From Gemmatimonadales bacterium (lineage in GTDB: Bacteria; Gemmatimonadota; Gemmatimonadetes; Gemmatimonadales; GWC2-71-9): a stretch of 56,069 bases of DNA. Where the stretch lies: NCBI GenBank assembly GCA_025928645.1, contig JAICJD010000003.1, forward strand, positions 1 to 56,069, written 5' to 3'. The notes beneath the pieces were generated by a model. The model was not told where the DNA came from and made no database searches. It saw only the letters and a list, made by a program, of their open reading frames with translations. This document shows, one piece after another, positions 42,022 to 50,209 of this stretch. Position 1 is the stretch's first letter. Each line of letters opens with the position of its first letter. The position numbers and the translations under genes were made by a program.

Positions 42022-42339
42022 ACGGCACACCGGTGGAGTTCCTGGTCCCTGACAGTTCACCACGGAACCACGGAAAACACGGACAACGGCCACGGAAAAA
42101 AGCCTTTGGTCAACCGCACACCGGCGCGGTCCCTGCTCCACGACCGGCGCCGGTGTGCGGTCACCCCACGTTTCTCTCCGTGCCCTCCGTGCCCTCCGTG
42201 CCTCCGTGGTTCGCTTTCCCCTCAGGCCCCGAACCCCGCCGGTGTGCTGTCACCACCAGCTGTTTCCGTGGCCGTTGTCCGTGTTTTCCGTGGTTCCGTG
42301 GTGAACTGTCAGGGACCAGGGGCCCCACCGGTGTGCCGT
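42022..42339. repeat. Modular CACGGA inverted-repeat element, copy B
   Basis: A 318-base element with complete ends: ACGGCACACCGGTGG (42022-42036) is the complement of the right end CCACCGGTGTGCCGT (42325-42339). Inside these, a nearly perfect arm runs from GGTCCCTGACAGTTCACC to CCACGGAAA and is mirrored on the right. A central hairpin is built on GCACACCGGCG/CGCCGGTGTGC, next to a reverse CACGGA array. It sits between convergent genes. Confidence 0.9.
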
Positions 42340-42359
42340 TCAAACGGGAGCCCGAATGA

Positions 42360-42398
42360 CGAAAGGCGGATCGCCGCTGAGCGACGTTCCGCCTTTCG
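42360..42398. terminator. Bidirectional terminator
   Basis: CGAAAGGCGGA (42360-42370) pairs with TCCGCCTTTCG (42388-42398) over a 17-base loop. Its A/T-rich outer pairs suit termination from both the DAHP synthase fusion gene (plus) and the GlsB-like gene (minus). Confidence 0.6.
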
Positions 42399-42417
42399 GT
42401 CTTGCCCCGGCAAGCCG

Positions 42418-42684
42418 CTATGGAACCGTGGTTCCCCGCCGGCCGATGAACAGGCGGTAGAGCAGCAGCAGGATCAGCGCCCCGATGATGGAGGCGATGA
42501 TGCCCGGACCCTCACCGGGATTCTGATACCATCCGAGCGACCGCCCCAGGAACCCCGCCAGCAGGGCACCGACGACGCCGATCAGCATGGTGACGATCAC
42601 ACCGCCCGGGTCCTTGCCGGGCATCAGGAACTTCGCAATCGCTCCGACGATCAACCCAATGATCAAGGTCCACAAGAATCCCAT
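42418..42684 (-). CDS. GlsB/YeaQ/YmgE-family small membrane protein
   Basis: An 88-residue protein with three hydrophobic helices: FLWTLIIGLIVGAIAKFLMPG, then VTMLIGVVGALLAGFLG, then IIASIIGALILLLLYRLF. It belongs to the transglycosylase-associated (stress-induced) small membrane protein family, whose function is unclear. ATG 42684 follows a GGAGG site 6 bases upstream. Confidence 0.88.
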   Translation of the reverse strand: MGFLWTLIIGLIVGAIAKFLMPGKDPGGVIVTMLIGVVGALLAGFLGRSLGWYQNPGEGPGIIASIIGALILLLLYRLFIGRRGTTVP

Positions 42685-42749
42685 AGTGCCTCCGAGGTGG
42701 GCCGAACCTATAGCCAACTCCTCGAAGAAGCTCTGTGAGGCACAGCACA

Positions 42750-43649
42750 TCAGTCGTCGTGATCGCTCAGCCGCCCGGTGACCGTCTCCCGCTTGTGGTT
42801 GCGCATGATGTCGAGCTTGAACGACTCCCCTTGCTCGTAGCTGCGGAGGATCCGCAACAGGTGGGAGGGGCTGGACGGCTTCCGGCCGTCGACCGCCTGC
42901 ACCACGTCGCCCGCCTTGAGGCCCAGGCTGCCGTCGCGCGGGGCCCGGATCACCAGCACCCCGTCCGTCGTGCCGAAGTACCCGCCCAGATCGGGGTTGA
43001 GCGGTGCCAGCTCCAGGTCACCCAGGGACCCGCCCGACAGGAACTCGAAGTGCCCGCCCGGCCCCATCTCGTCCATGAAATCGCCCACGGGCAGGCGGTC
43101 GCGCGGGCCCGGACCCGAGAACCGCATCATGAACCGGTGCCCGTCCGGACCCTGGGCGAAGGTGTCGGGCTCGTCCTCGGTCACCACGGAGACCGTCCGC
43201 CGGTCCTTGCCCCGGAGGAACTCTATGGCAACCGTATCGTTGGGCTCGAGCCGCGCGGCCAGCTCGATCAGGCGGAGGCCCGGGAGCGACTGGCGCCGGT
43301 CCGCCTGCTGCTCGGCCTCTCCGCCGGACAGCACTGACTTGCCGTCGAGCTTGGTGATGATATCCCCGGAGCGGAGCCCCGCCTTGGCGGCCGGCCCGTT
43401 GGGCGACACCGACTGGACGTAGGCGCCGAGCGAGTCGGTGTCCCGCGCCTGGAGGTTCACCTTGATGCCGAGCCGGGCACGCCGGTTCATCACGATCCGC
43501 ATGAGCCCGTCGGGCCCGTCCACCCGCTGCTCGAACCGATCGGCCCGGAGCGAGTCGTCGTGCGGCCGGCCCTGGGCGGCGAGGACACCGGGGGCGGCGC
43601 CCACCGTCGTCGCGGTCAGCATCGCCATCAGAACAACACCAGATCGCAT
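42750..43649 (-). CDS. Exported two-PDZ-domain protein
   Basis: A 299-residue protein with a signal peptide (ending near VLAAQG, residue 26) and two PDZ domains: about 60-150 (SVSPNGPAAKAGLRSGDIITKLDG) and about 215-290 (LVIRAPRDGSLGLKAGDVVQAVDG). There is no protease domain, so it is not DegP; it may sense or bind envelope proteins. It is the third gene after an ECF sigma factor and its anti-sigma. ATG 43649 follows AAGGAG (43660-43655). Confidence 0.85.
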   Translation of the reverse strand: MRSGVVLMAMLTATTVGAAPGVLAAQGRPHDDSLRADRFEQRVDGPDGLMRIVMNRRARLGIKVNLQARDTDSLGAYVQSVSPNGPAAKAGLRSGDIITKLDGKSVLSGGEAEQQADRRQSLPGLRLIELAARLEPNDTVAIEFLRGKDRRTVSVVTEDEPDTFAQGPDGHRFMMRFSGPGPRDRLPVGDFMDEMGPGGHFEFLSGGSLGDLELAPLNPDLGGYFGTTDGVLVIRAPRDGSLGLKAGDVVQAVDGRKPSSPSHLLRILRSYEQGESFKLDIMRNHKRETVTGRLSDHDD

Positions 43650-43666
43650 GTCTCGCTCCTTCGGGC

Positions 43667-44269
43667 TTAGAGCCCCACGTTGCTGGCGCGGGTGACGTGG
43701 ACATCCACCAGGGCGTCGAGCAGGCCCACGCGCTCGCGCCACAGCTTGAGCACCTGCTCGTCGCGCGCCTGCTGCGCCAGCAGGTCGGCCATCTCCAGCT
43801 CCCGGTCCACCGTCGCGATCCGGTCCTCCAGCTCCTGGGCGATGCCGGCGGTGCGGCCGTCGAGCACGCGCTGGTCGGGCTGGTAGCGGCTCAAGGCGTT
43901 CTCGAGCGCCTGGGAGCGGGCCATCGCCGCCTGAATCTCCTGCTCGCCGGGATTGGTGGCCGGGTTGCCGCGGGGTCCCAGCGAGACGCCGAGCGCGATG
44001 GACGCGGCCGCCGCCAGCCCGATCAGGCCGGCCGTGCGCTGCCGGCGGTTCCGCCGCTCGACCCGGTACCGGGCCGAGACCTGGGGCCAGCGGTCGCGGC
44101 TCGGGCGCAGGGCGGGAAGGGCCTTGAGCCGGGCGACCCGCTGGTGAAGCCGCTCGAGCTCGGCCCGGCAGCGCGGACAGCCGTCGAGGTGGGCCCGGGC
44201 CGAGGCGTCGCCCGGCTCGAGCCCCGCCTCGCGGAGGCTGAGCAGCGCTTCCACGGTCAGGTGGGTCAT
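43667..44269 (-). CDS. Zinc-finger (HC2-type) anti-sigma factor
   Basis: A 200-residue single-span membrane protein. The N-terminus has HLDGCPRCRAEL, the HC2/ZAS zinc pattern of anti-ECF factors. A membrane helix lies at about 80-98 and the periplasmic part is a predicted coiled coil (about 110-190). Its start overlaps the sigma gene stop (ATGA). It should restrain the sigma factor encoded just upstream. Confidence 0.82.
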   Translation of the reverse strand: MTHLTVEALLSLREAGLEPGDASARAHLDGCPRCRAELERLHQRVARLKALPALRPSRDRWPQVSARYRVERRNRRQRTAGLIGLAAAASIALGVSLGPRGNPATNPGEQEIQAAMARSQALENALSRYQPDQRVLDGRTAGIAQELEDRIATVDRELEMADLLAQQARDEQVLKLWRERVGLLDALVDVHVTRASNVGL

Positions 44270-44820
44270 CCCTCCACCTCCTCGCCGAGCCAGCGGCGCA
44301 GGCGCTGGTGCGCCCGCGCGAGCTGCGACTTCGAGAAGCTCGGCGTCTTGCCCATCATGCCCGCGATCTCGTCGTGGGTGTAGCCTTCGACGTCGTGCAG
44401 CCAGACCACGGCCCGGGAGGTCTCGGAGAGCCGTTCGAGGGCGGCCTCGAGATCCATGCGGAGCGCCGTGTCCTCCCGCCGTTGGCCGACGGCCTCTTCC
44501 TGGAGCTCGTCGGTATCCCGGTACTTGTTCCGCCGGAGACGCATGAGCGCCTTGCTTGCCGCGATGGTCCGCACCCAACCCCAGAGACTCCCCTCCTCAC
44601 GGTAGCGCCCGATGCTGCGGCACACCTCGAAAAAGGTCTCCTGGAGCACGTCCTCGGCGTCTTCGGTGGTTCGGCAGATCCGGCGGGCAAGGTTGTAGAC
44701 GGGCGCCTCGAAGGCCCGGTAGAGCTCTTCGAGGGCATCCTCATCCCCGGCCCGAGCCCGGGCGACCACCGATTCGGCGTTGGCGAGGAGGTACGAATCC
44801 ATTAACTGGGTCCCGGTCAT
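44266..44820 (-). CDS. ECF-family RNA polymerase sigma factor
   Basis: A 184-residue ECF sigma factor. Region 2 runs from ARAGDEDALEELYRAF to TTEDAEDVLQETFFEVCRSI, and region 4 contains LSETSRAVVWLHDVEGYTHDEIAGMMGKTPSFSKSQLARAHQ. ATG 44820 is a plausible start; ATG 44802 is equally compatible, and no ribosome site is clear for either. The operon is sigma, anti-sigma, PDZ protein. Repeat copy C lies upstream. Confidence 0.88.
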   Translation of the reverse strand: MTGTQLMDSYLLANAESVVARARAGDEDALEELYRAFEAPVYNLARRICRTTEDAEDVLQETFFEVCRSIGRYREEGSLWGWVRTIAASKALMRLRRNKYRDTDELQEEAVGQRREDTALRMDLEAALERLSETSRAVVWLHDVEGYTHDEIAGMMGKTPSFSKSQLARAHQRLRRWLGEEVEG

Positions 44821-44934
44821 GGCGTTCTGAAAGATGCGGGGGCCAGGGACATGGTCGCAAAGGGGCGCCGGCGGTGAGCCCGTGCTCACATTCGAGATTC
44901 CACTGGAGCCCCGGGATGCGCTCGAGAACCTCGG

Positions 44935-45350
44935 GCCAACCGCACACCGGCGGAGTCCCTGGTCCGCGACAGTTCACCACGGAACCACGGAAAACACGGA
45001 CAACGGCCACGGAATAAAGCCTTTGGTCAACAGCACACCGGCGAGGCCCCCGGTCCGCGGACCTTCACCACGGAGGCACGGAGCGGCCCGGAGGAAAGCA
45101 CGGAGAACAGCAGGTGGTCAACCGCACACCGGTGCGGTCCCTGCTCCACGACCGGCGCCGGTGTGCGGTCACCCCACGTTTCTCTCCGTGGCCGTTCTCC
45201 GTGCCCTCCGTGCCTCCGTGGTTCGCTTTTCCCTCAGGCCCCGAACCCCGCCGGTGTGCTGTCACCCCTCGCCCGTTTCCGTGGCCGTTGTCCGTGTTTT
45301 CCGTGGTTCCGTGGTGAATCCCTGGCAATCCGAACCTCACTGGTATGCCG
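44935..45350. repeat. Modular CACGGA inverted-repeat element, copy C (expanded)
   Basis: An element of about 415 bases, the same family as copies A and B but carrying one extra internal module (about 45045-45125: CTTCACCACGGAGGCACGG and a second GCACACCGG boundary). Outer arms match copy B (TTCACCACGGAACCACGG near 44973). It lies between divergent genes: the ECF operon and the MbfA-like gene. It leaves about 100 bases on each side for promoters. Confidence 0.87.
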
Positions 45351-45455
45351 TCACTCCAACCTGCTCCCCGCGCCCTTCGAGATGGCCAATGATACCCGTG
45401 TCGCGCTCTCGGAGCCCGCTTACCGCTCCCCGCGGACCGGGCTATATATCCGCCC

Positions 45456-46580
45456 ATGCCCGAGACCGCCGCACCTCATATCTGGCTGCACCACCTCGAA
45501 GACGAGGCCGATGCGGCTTTCCTCTACCGGGAGCTGGCCCAGGCGGAGCGAGACCCGCACAAGGCCGAGTTGTACCGGAAGCTGGCGTCCGTCGAGGACC
45601 GGCACGTGGAGATGTGGCGGACCCTCCTCGCGGAGAACGGCCACCAGGTCGAGACGCCGGGGCCCTCCCGCGGTGCCAGGCTGCGGGCCTGGATCGCACG
45701 GCGGGTAGGCGCGGGGGTGCTCCTGCCGATGCTGCTCCAGGAAGAGGGCCGCGAGGTCAAGGGCTATCTGAGCCTCTACCAGGAGGCGCCCGACGGGGTG
45801 GTCGGTCCCACGGCCCTGACCCTCGCCAAGGAATCCAAGGAGCACGCCGAGACGCTGGCCTCGATCAGCGGGACGGACGGAGAGCCCTGGCACAAGACCG
45901 GGGCCGGCGGATTCCTCCGCAACGTGGTGTACGGCTTCAACGACGGGCTCACCGCCAACTTCGGCCTGGTGGCCGGGATGCTCGGCGCGCAGGGCGGCGG
46001 TCTGGAGGTGGCGAGTCACGCCGTGGTGGTCGCGGGGCTCGCCGGGATGGCCGCCGACGCGCTCTCGATGGGGTCCTCGGGCTACCTCGCCGCCAAGAGC
46101 GAGCGGGAAGTGTTCGAGCACGAGATCGCGATGGAGAAGGAGGAGATCCGGCTCATGCCCGAGCTGGAACAGGAAGAGCTGAGCCTCATCTACCAGACCA
46201 AGGGCGTGCCGTCCGAGCAGGCCCAGGCGCTGGCCGCGCAGATCATGCAGGACCCCGCCCGCGCGCTGGAGGAGCAGGTCCGCGAGGAGCTCAAGATCGG
46301 CGAAGCGACCACGACTCCCATGCGCGAGGCGTGGATCACCGGCACCGCGACCGCGCTCGGCGCGTTCATCCCCGTGGCGCCGCTGCTGTTCAGCACGGGA
46401 CGGGCCGCGATCTGGGCCTCCTTTCTGCTCGCCATGGTGTCGCACTTCGCGGTGGGCGCCGCCCGCAGCTTCTTCACCGGCCGCGGCGTGATCCGAAGCG
46501 GCATGGACATGTTCCTCGTGGGCCTGGGCGTGGCGGGCATCGGGTACCTGGTCGGCGACTGGATCGTCAAGCTGCTCTGA
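45456..46580 (+). CDS. MbfA-like ferritin/VIT1 fusion iron exporter
   Basis: A 374-residue protein. Residues 1-145 form a ferritin-like di-iron domain (EDEADAAFLYREL, EDRHVEMW, ESKEHAETL supply the Glu/His ligands). Residues about 150-374 form a VIT1/CCC1-type transporter (VYGFNDGLTANFGLVAGM, AADALSMGSSGYLA). Known relatives (MbfA) export iron and protect against peroxide. A TATATA -10-like patch (45443-45448) lies just 8 bases before the ATG, suggesting a nearly leaderless mRNA; no ribosome site is visible. Confidence 0.88.
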   Translation: MPETAAPHIWLHHLEDEADAAFLYRELAQAERDPHKAELYRKLASVEDRHVEMWRTLLAENGHQVETPGPSRGARLRAWIARRVGAGVLLPMLLQEEGREVKGYLSLYQEAPDGVVGPTALTLAKESKEHAETLASISGTDGEPWHKTGAGGFLRNVVYGFNDGLTANFGLVAGMLGAQGGGLEVASHAVVVAGLAGMAADALSMGSSGYLAAKSEREVFEHEIAMEKEEIRLMPELEQEELSLIYQTKGVPSEQAQALAAQIMQDPARALEEQVREELKIGEATTTPMREAWITGTATALGAFIPVAPLLFSTGRAAIWASFLLAMVSHFAVGAARSFFTGRGVIRSGMDMFLVGLGVAGIGYLVGDWIVKLL

Positions 46581-46590
46581 TCACACGAGC

Positions 46591-46676
46591 GCGCCGCCCG
46601 AGCGCGGCGCGGGACCTCGGCCGGAAGGGCTCGAACCACGCCGAACACGTGCCTCGCTGCGCTCGGGATGAAGGGA
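46591..46676. repeat. Terminator-like hairpin and half-copy of repeat E (E3)
   Basis: GCGCCGC (46591-46597) pairs with GCGGCGC (46604-46610), a possible terminator of the MbfA-like gene. From about 46618 the sequence resembles the right half of repeat E (GGCTCGAACCACGCC, then CCTCGCTGCGCTCGGGATGA). The left arm is missing. The end of the repeat runs into AAGGGA (46671-46676), the ribosome site of uvsE. Confidence 0.7.
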
Positions 46677-46683
46677 TGCCTAC

Positions 46684-47622
46684 ATGCTCCGCTGGGGCCT
46701 CTGCTGCCAATTCGTCGACGCCCCTATCAAGTTCCGCTCGGCGACCCATCGGTACGTCTCGACCCTGACGGCCAGGGCGCGCCGCGACTACCTGGGCGGC
46801 ATCGCGGTGGACAACGGGCGCGCGCTCGTGGCCGCGGTGCGGCACTGCCACGAGCTCGGCATCGGCGCCTTTCGCATCACCAGTCAGATCCTGCCGCTCG
46901 GCACGCATCCGGAGAGCGGGTACACGCTCGAGCGCATCGACCGCCGGGGCACCGCGCGGGAGAGCTTTCTCGAGGCTGCAGCGCTCGCGCGCGAGCTTGA
47001 CGTGCGGCTCAGCTTCCATCCGGACCAGTTCGTCGTCCTCAATTCGGAGCGCCAGGCGGTGGTGCAGAGCTCGACCGCGGAGGTCGAGTTCCAGACGGAG
47101 GTCGCCGAGCTGGTAGGCGCCGACGTGATCGTATTGCACGGCGGGGGTGGCGCGGGCGGAGTCGAGGCGGCTGTCGCGCGGCTCGGCCTCGCGGTCGAGC
47201 GTCTGAGCGCGCGAGCCCGGAGCCGACTCGCGCTGGAAAACGACGACCGGCTGTTCGCGCCGGCGGACCTGCTGCCGCTCTGCGAGCGGCTGGGCCTCCC
47301 GCTGGTCTACGACGTCCATCACCACCGCTGCAAAGGCGACGGGCTGTCGGTGGCGGAGGCGACCGCGCGGGCCGCCGCGACGTGGGGCGCACGAGAGCCG
47401 TACTTCCACATCTCGTCGCCGCGCGAAGGTTGGAAGGGCGGCGACCCCAGGCCCCACGCGGACTACATCGACCCTGCGGACGTGCCGCGGGAGTGGCTCG
47501 GGATGCGCGCAACGGTGGACGTCGAGGCGAAGGCGAAGGAGCGGGCGGTCCGGGCGATCTCCGAGGCGATCCGCTTCGCCTCGCGCCCGATCTCCCGCAG
47601 CATGCCGGTCGGCGCCACGTAG
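46684..47622 (+). CDS. uvsE: UV damage endonuclease (UVDE/UvsE)
   Basis: A 312-residue TIM-barrel endonuclease that nicks DNA 5' to UV photoproducts, an alternative to UvrABC. Landmarks are RWGLCCQF at the N-terminus, FRITSQILPLGTHP, LSFHPDQFVVLNS, VLHGGG, LENDD, VYDVHHHRC and HADYI with conserved metal-binding His, Glu and Asp residues. The family usually ends near VDVEAKAKERAV; here the frame runs about 35 residues further and overlaps the convergent monooxygenase gene by 160 bases. ATG 46684 has AAGGGA 7 bases upstream. Confidence 0.92.
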   Translation: MLRWGLCCQFVDAPIKFRSATHRYVSTLTARARRDYLGGIAVDNGRALVAAVRHCHELGIGAFRITSQILPLGTHPESGYTLERIDRRGTARESFLEAAALARELDVRLSFHPDQFVVLNSERQAVVQSSTAEVEFQTEVAELVGADVIVLHGGGGAGGVEAAVARLGLAVERLSARARSRLALENDDRLFAPADLLPLCERLGLPLVYDVHHHRCKGDGLSVAEATARAAATWGAREPYFHISSPREGWKGGDPRPHADYIDPADVPREWLGMRATVDVEAKAKERAVRAISEAIRFASRPISRSMPVGAT

Positions 47623-48662
47623 TACCCGCAGAAGTAGAGCCCCGGAACGCCCGACGCGCGCCCGCTCGAGCGCGGCGTACCCTCCGGGCCGAGCGCCGCC
47701 CCGGCGCCCTGCAGGAACGCGTCCACCCGCGGGCGGTACCCGGTGGCGAGCACCACCGCATCGAACGCCTCCCGCGTCCCATCGCTGAACGCGACGCCAT
47801 CCGCAGTGAACCGCTCGATGCCCGGACGCACCGCGATCTCTCCTCGCTTGATCCGTTCGATCGTGCCCACGTCGATCACGGGTATGCGTCCCTCGCGGTG
47901 GATCCGGCTCAGCGGACCGCCCGCCGGACGTCGGAGGCCATGGCGCGTGAGGTCGCCGAGGACGGCGCGCAGAACCGGCGCGTTGAGCGCATCGGCGAGC
48001 CGCGGCGGCAGCGCTCGTTCCGCGATGGTGATCGCCAGGATGGGAATCCCGAACAGCTCGCGCGGGACGACATGCGGCGGCCCGCGCACCGCCAGGGTCA
48101 CGCGTGCGCGATGCTCGCACAGGTCGAGCGCGATCTCCGCGCCCGAGTTGCCGAAGCCGACCACGAGCACGCGCCGTCCCGCGAAGCGCGTCCCGTTCCG
48201 GTAGCCCGAGCTGTGCAGCAGCTCACCGCCGAACGCCTCCTGACCCGGCCACGTCGGCAGGTTCGGCTCGCGGGTGTACCCGGTGGCGACCACCAGCACG
48301 CGCGCGGAGTAAACGGTATCCTGCGTCCGCACCTCCCAGCCGCCGCCGGCCGGTCGCGCGGCGGCGACGCGCCGGCCGAGCCTGATATCCAGCGGAAACG
48401 CCTTCGCGTACGTCTCGAGATAGGCGACCACGTCGGCGCGCGGGACGTAGCGCGGAAGGTCGCGCGGGAACGGCAGGAACGGCAGCCCGGATCGGCCTCG
48501 GTCGGTGTGCAGGTGAAGCCGGTCGTAGTGCGAGCGCCACGCGGCGCCGACCGCGTCAGCCTGCTCCAGCAGCAGCGCGGGGATGCCGAGCCGCGCGAGA
48601 CAGGCACCGACCGCAAGCCCCGCCGGTCCGGCTCCCACGATCACAACGTGGGGCTCGGTCAT
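47463..48662 (-). CDS. Flavin-containing monooxygenase
   Basis: A 399-residue NAD(P)H-dependent flavoprotein: FAD fold VIVGAGPAGLAVGACLARLG, NADPH fold VLVVGFGNSGAEIALDL, and the ATGYRPR motif near the C-terminus. Relatives are YUCCA-like or CzcO-type monooxygenases; the substrate is unknown. ATG 48662 overlaps the stop of the FAD oxidase (ATGA). The C-terminal 50 residues are encoded opposite the end of uvsE. It is the last gene of a four-gene minus-strand operon. Confidence 0.87.
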   Translation of the reverse strand: MTEPHVVIVGAGPAGLAVGACLARLGIPALLLEQADAVGAAWRSHYDRLHLHTDRGRSGLPFLPFPRDLPRYVPRADVVAYLETYAKAFPLDIRLGRRVAAARPAGGGWEVRTQDTVYSARVLVVATGYTREPNLPTWPGQEAFGGELLHSSGYRNGTRFAGRRVLVVGFGNSGAEIALDLCEHRARVTLAVRGPPHVVPRELFGIPILAITIAERALPPRLADALNAPVLRAVLGDLTRHGLRRPAGGPLSRIHREGRIPVIDVGTIERIKRGEIAVRPGIERFTADGVAFSDGTREAFDAVVLATGYRPRVDAFLQGAGAALGPEGTPRSSGRASGVPGLYFCGYYVAPTGMLREIGREAKRIASEIARTARSFAFASTSTVARIPSHSRGTSAGSM

Positions 48663-50209
48663 CCGCGAATGGACAAGGCGTGACGGAAGACGTTCCGCGG
48701 ATCCCAGCGAGCCTTGGTGCGCTGGAGCCGGGCGTAGTTGCCTTGATAGTACAGGACTGGCCACGGCACGCCCGACGTGTTGAGCGACGGGTCTGCGAGG
48801 TCGCTGTCGGGGTGGTTGATGAGCGCGCCATCGTACGCGTCGGCCGGCACCGGCACGCCACCGGTGTCGGCGAACAGGTCGCGGTACAATGCGCGCACCC
48901 AGGCGAGGTTCTTCGCTTCGTCCGCCGGGTCCAGCCAACCGGTAGTGCAGGCGATGTCGAGGATCGCCGCGCGCTGCGGCGACGCGGTCGCGTCGGCGGC
49001 CACGGTGTTGATCCGCCCGCCGTAGGTGGCAAGCCCGAGCATGCCGCCCATGACGTCGGTATCGCGACGGGTGAGATGGTCGTAGGCCGTTTCCATCTGC
49101 CGGTCGGTAAACCGCCGCTTGAGCAGCGCGTCCTTCACCTTGACGCTGACGCCGCCCGGCGGCCCGGCGAACAGGTCGGGAAACGGGTTCAGCGCGAACT
49201 CGAGCCACGGCAGTCGGGCCAGCTCCCGACCTTGAGGCGCCGGGAGGCCGTCGGCCAGCGCCGCCAGGTGCTCGTTCGCCTGACGCTCCGCCGCCGCGCT
49301 TGCCGTGCTGACGCCGCGGACGACGATCTTCCCGAACTGTTCCCGATGAAGCTCGAGCAGCGTCCACAGCGACGCATTCGGCGAGTCGGCGCCGCTGTTC
49401 CGCTCGCACCATACGCCGTGATTGGCGAGGAGACGCCGGAAGGCGGACCGGCCGATGTCGGCCCAGCTCCACTCGGCCCGGAACGTGGTAACCGACTCCG
49501 GCGCGGGCGGCAGCAGCCGGCGGGGGTTGTCGCCCAGGGCGCCGCTCGCCCGGAACCAGTAGCGGAGCACCACACCGAAGTTTCCGCCGCCGCCGCCGGT
49601 GTGGGCCCACCAGAGGTCGTGGTTGGGGTCGGCCGGGTCGCGGGTAGCGACGACGGTGGCCGCGTGCCCATCGGCGTCCACCGTCACGACCTCGACCGCG
49701 TGGAGATAATCGGCCGCGAGGCCAAGCTGGCGGCAGAGAAAGCCAAAGGCGCCGCCCACCACGTGGCCGCCCATGCCGATGGCGGGGTACTCGCCGAGCG
49801 GGACGACGGTTCCCCAGCGCTCGAACAGCGCCCGGAAGACATCGCCGACGGTGGCGCCCGCCTCGACGACGATGGCGCGCCGGGCCGCGTCGTAGTCGAT
49901 CCGCTTCATCGGCGACACGTCCAGGATGACGCGCACCTCCGCGTCGGAGACGAAATTCTCCAGGCAGTGGCCGCCGCTCGTCACGGCGAACCGGCGTCTT
50001 TCCCGTACCGCGGCCTCGACCGCCGCGACCGCATCTTCCGCCGAGGCGATCATGCGGACGTCGTCGGGTCTCGGCGTGTATCGCTTGTTGAACTGCTTCG
50101 CGACGACGGCGAGGTACCGTGGGTCGTCGGGACCGATGGGGGGCGGGACGCCGCGCGGATGCGGCTCGGTGCGGGGCCCGGGCTGGTCCTCCGGAGTCGC
50201 TCCCTTCAG
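48659..50209 (-). CDS. FAD-linked oxidase (berberine-bridge-enzyme-like), probable CTG start
   Basis: A 516-residue flavoprotein of the FAD_binding_4/BBE type: histidine for covalent FAD in TSGGHCLENF, then GEYPAIGMGGHVVGGAFGFLCR, and the C-terminal BBE segment YYQGNYARLQRTKARWDPRNVF. It likely oxidises an alcohol or sugar with oxygen. The family N-terminus (GPDDPRYLAVVAKQFN) lies upstream of any ATG; CTG 50209 overlaps the preceding stop (CTGA) and is the best start. No signal peptide is visible. Confidence 0.82.
   Translation of the reverse strand: MKGATPEDQPGPRTEPHPRGVPPPIGPDDPRYLAVVAKQFNKRYTPRPDDVRMIASAEDAVAAVEAAVRERRRFAVTSGGHCLENFVSDAEVRVILDVSPMKRIDYDAARRAIVVEAGATVGDVFRALFERWGTVVPLGEYPAIGMGGHVVGGAFGFLCRQLGLAADYLHAVEVVTVDADGHAATVVATRDPADPNHDLWWAHTGGGGGNFGVVLRYWFRASGALGDNPRRLLPPAPESVTTFRAEWSWADIGRSAFRRLLANHGVWCERNSGADSPNASLWTLLELHREQFGKIVVRGVSTASAAAERQANEHLAALADGLPAPQGRELARLPWLEFALNPFPDLFAGPPGGVSVKVKDALLKRRFTDRQMETAYDHLTRRDTDVMGGMLGLATYGGRINTVAADATASPQRAAILDIACTTGWLDPADEAKNLAWVRALYRDLFADTGGVPVPADAYDGALINHPDSDLADPSLNTSGVPWPVLYYQGNYARLQRTKARWDPRNVFRHALSIRG

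Noticed and set aside
42100-42345. Short proteins encoded in repeat copies B and C
   Set aside because: Similar translations in several copies simply reflect DNA repeat identity; frames differ between copies and no start signals are present.
47382-48683. Plus-strand 433-residue frame opposite the flavin monooxygenase
   Set aside because: Composition is Arg/Ala/Gly-rich and it mirrors codon bias of the real minus-strand gene.
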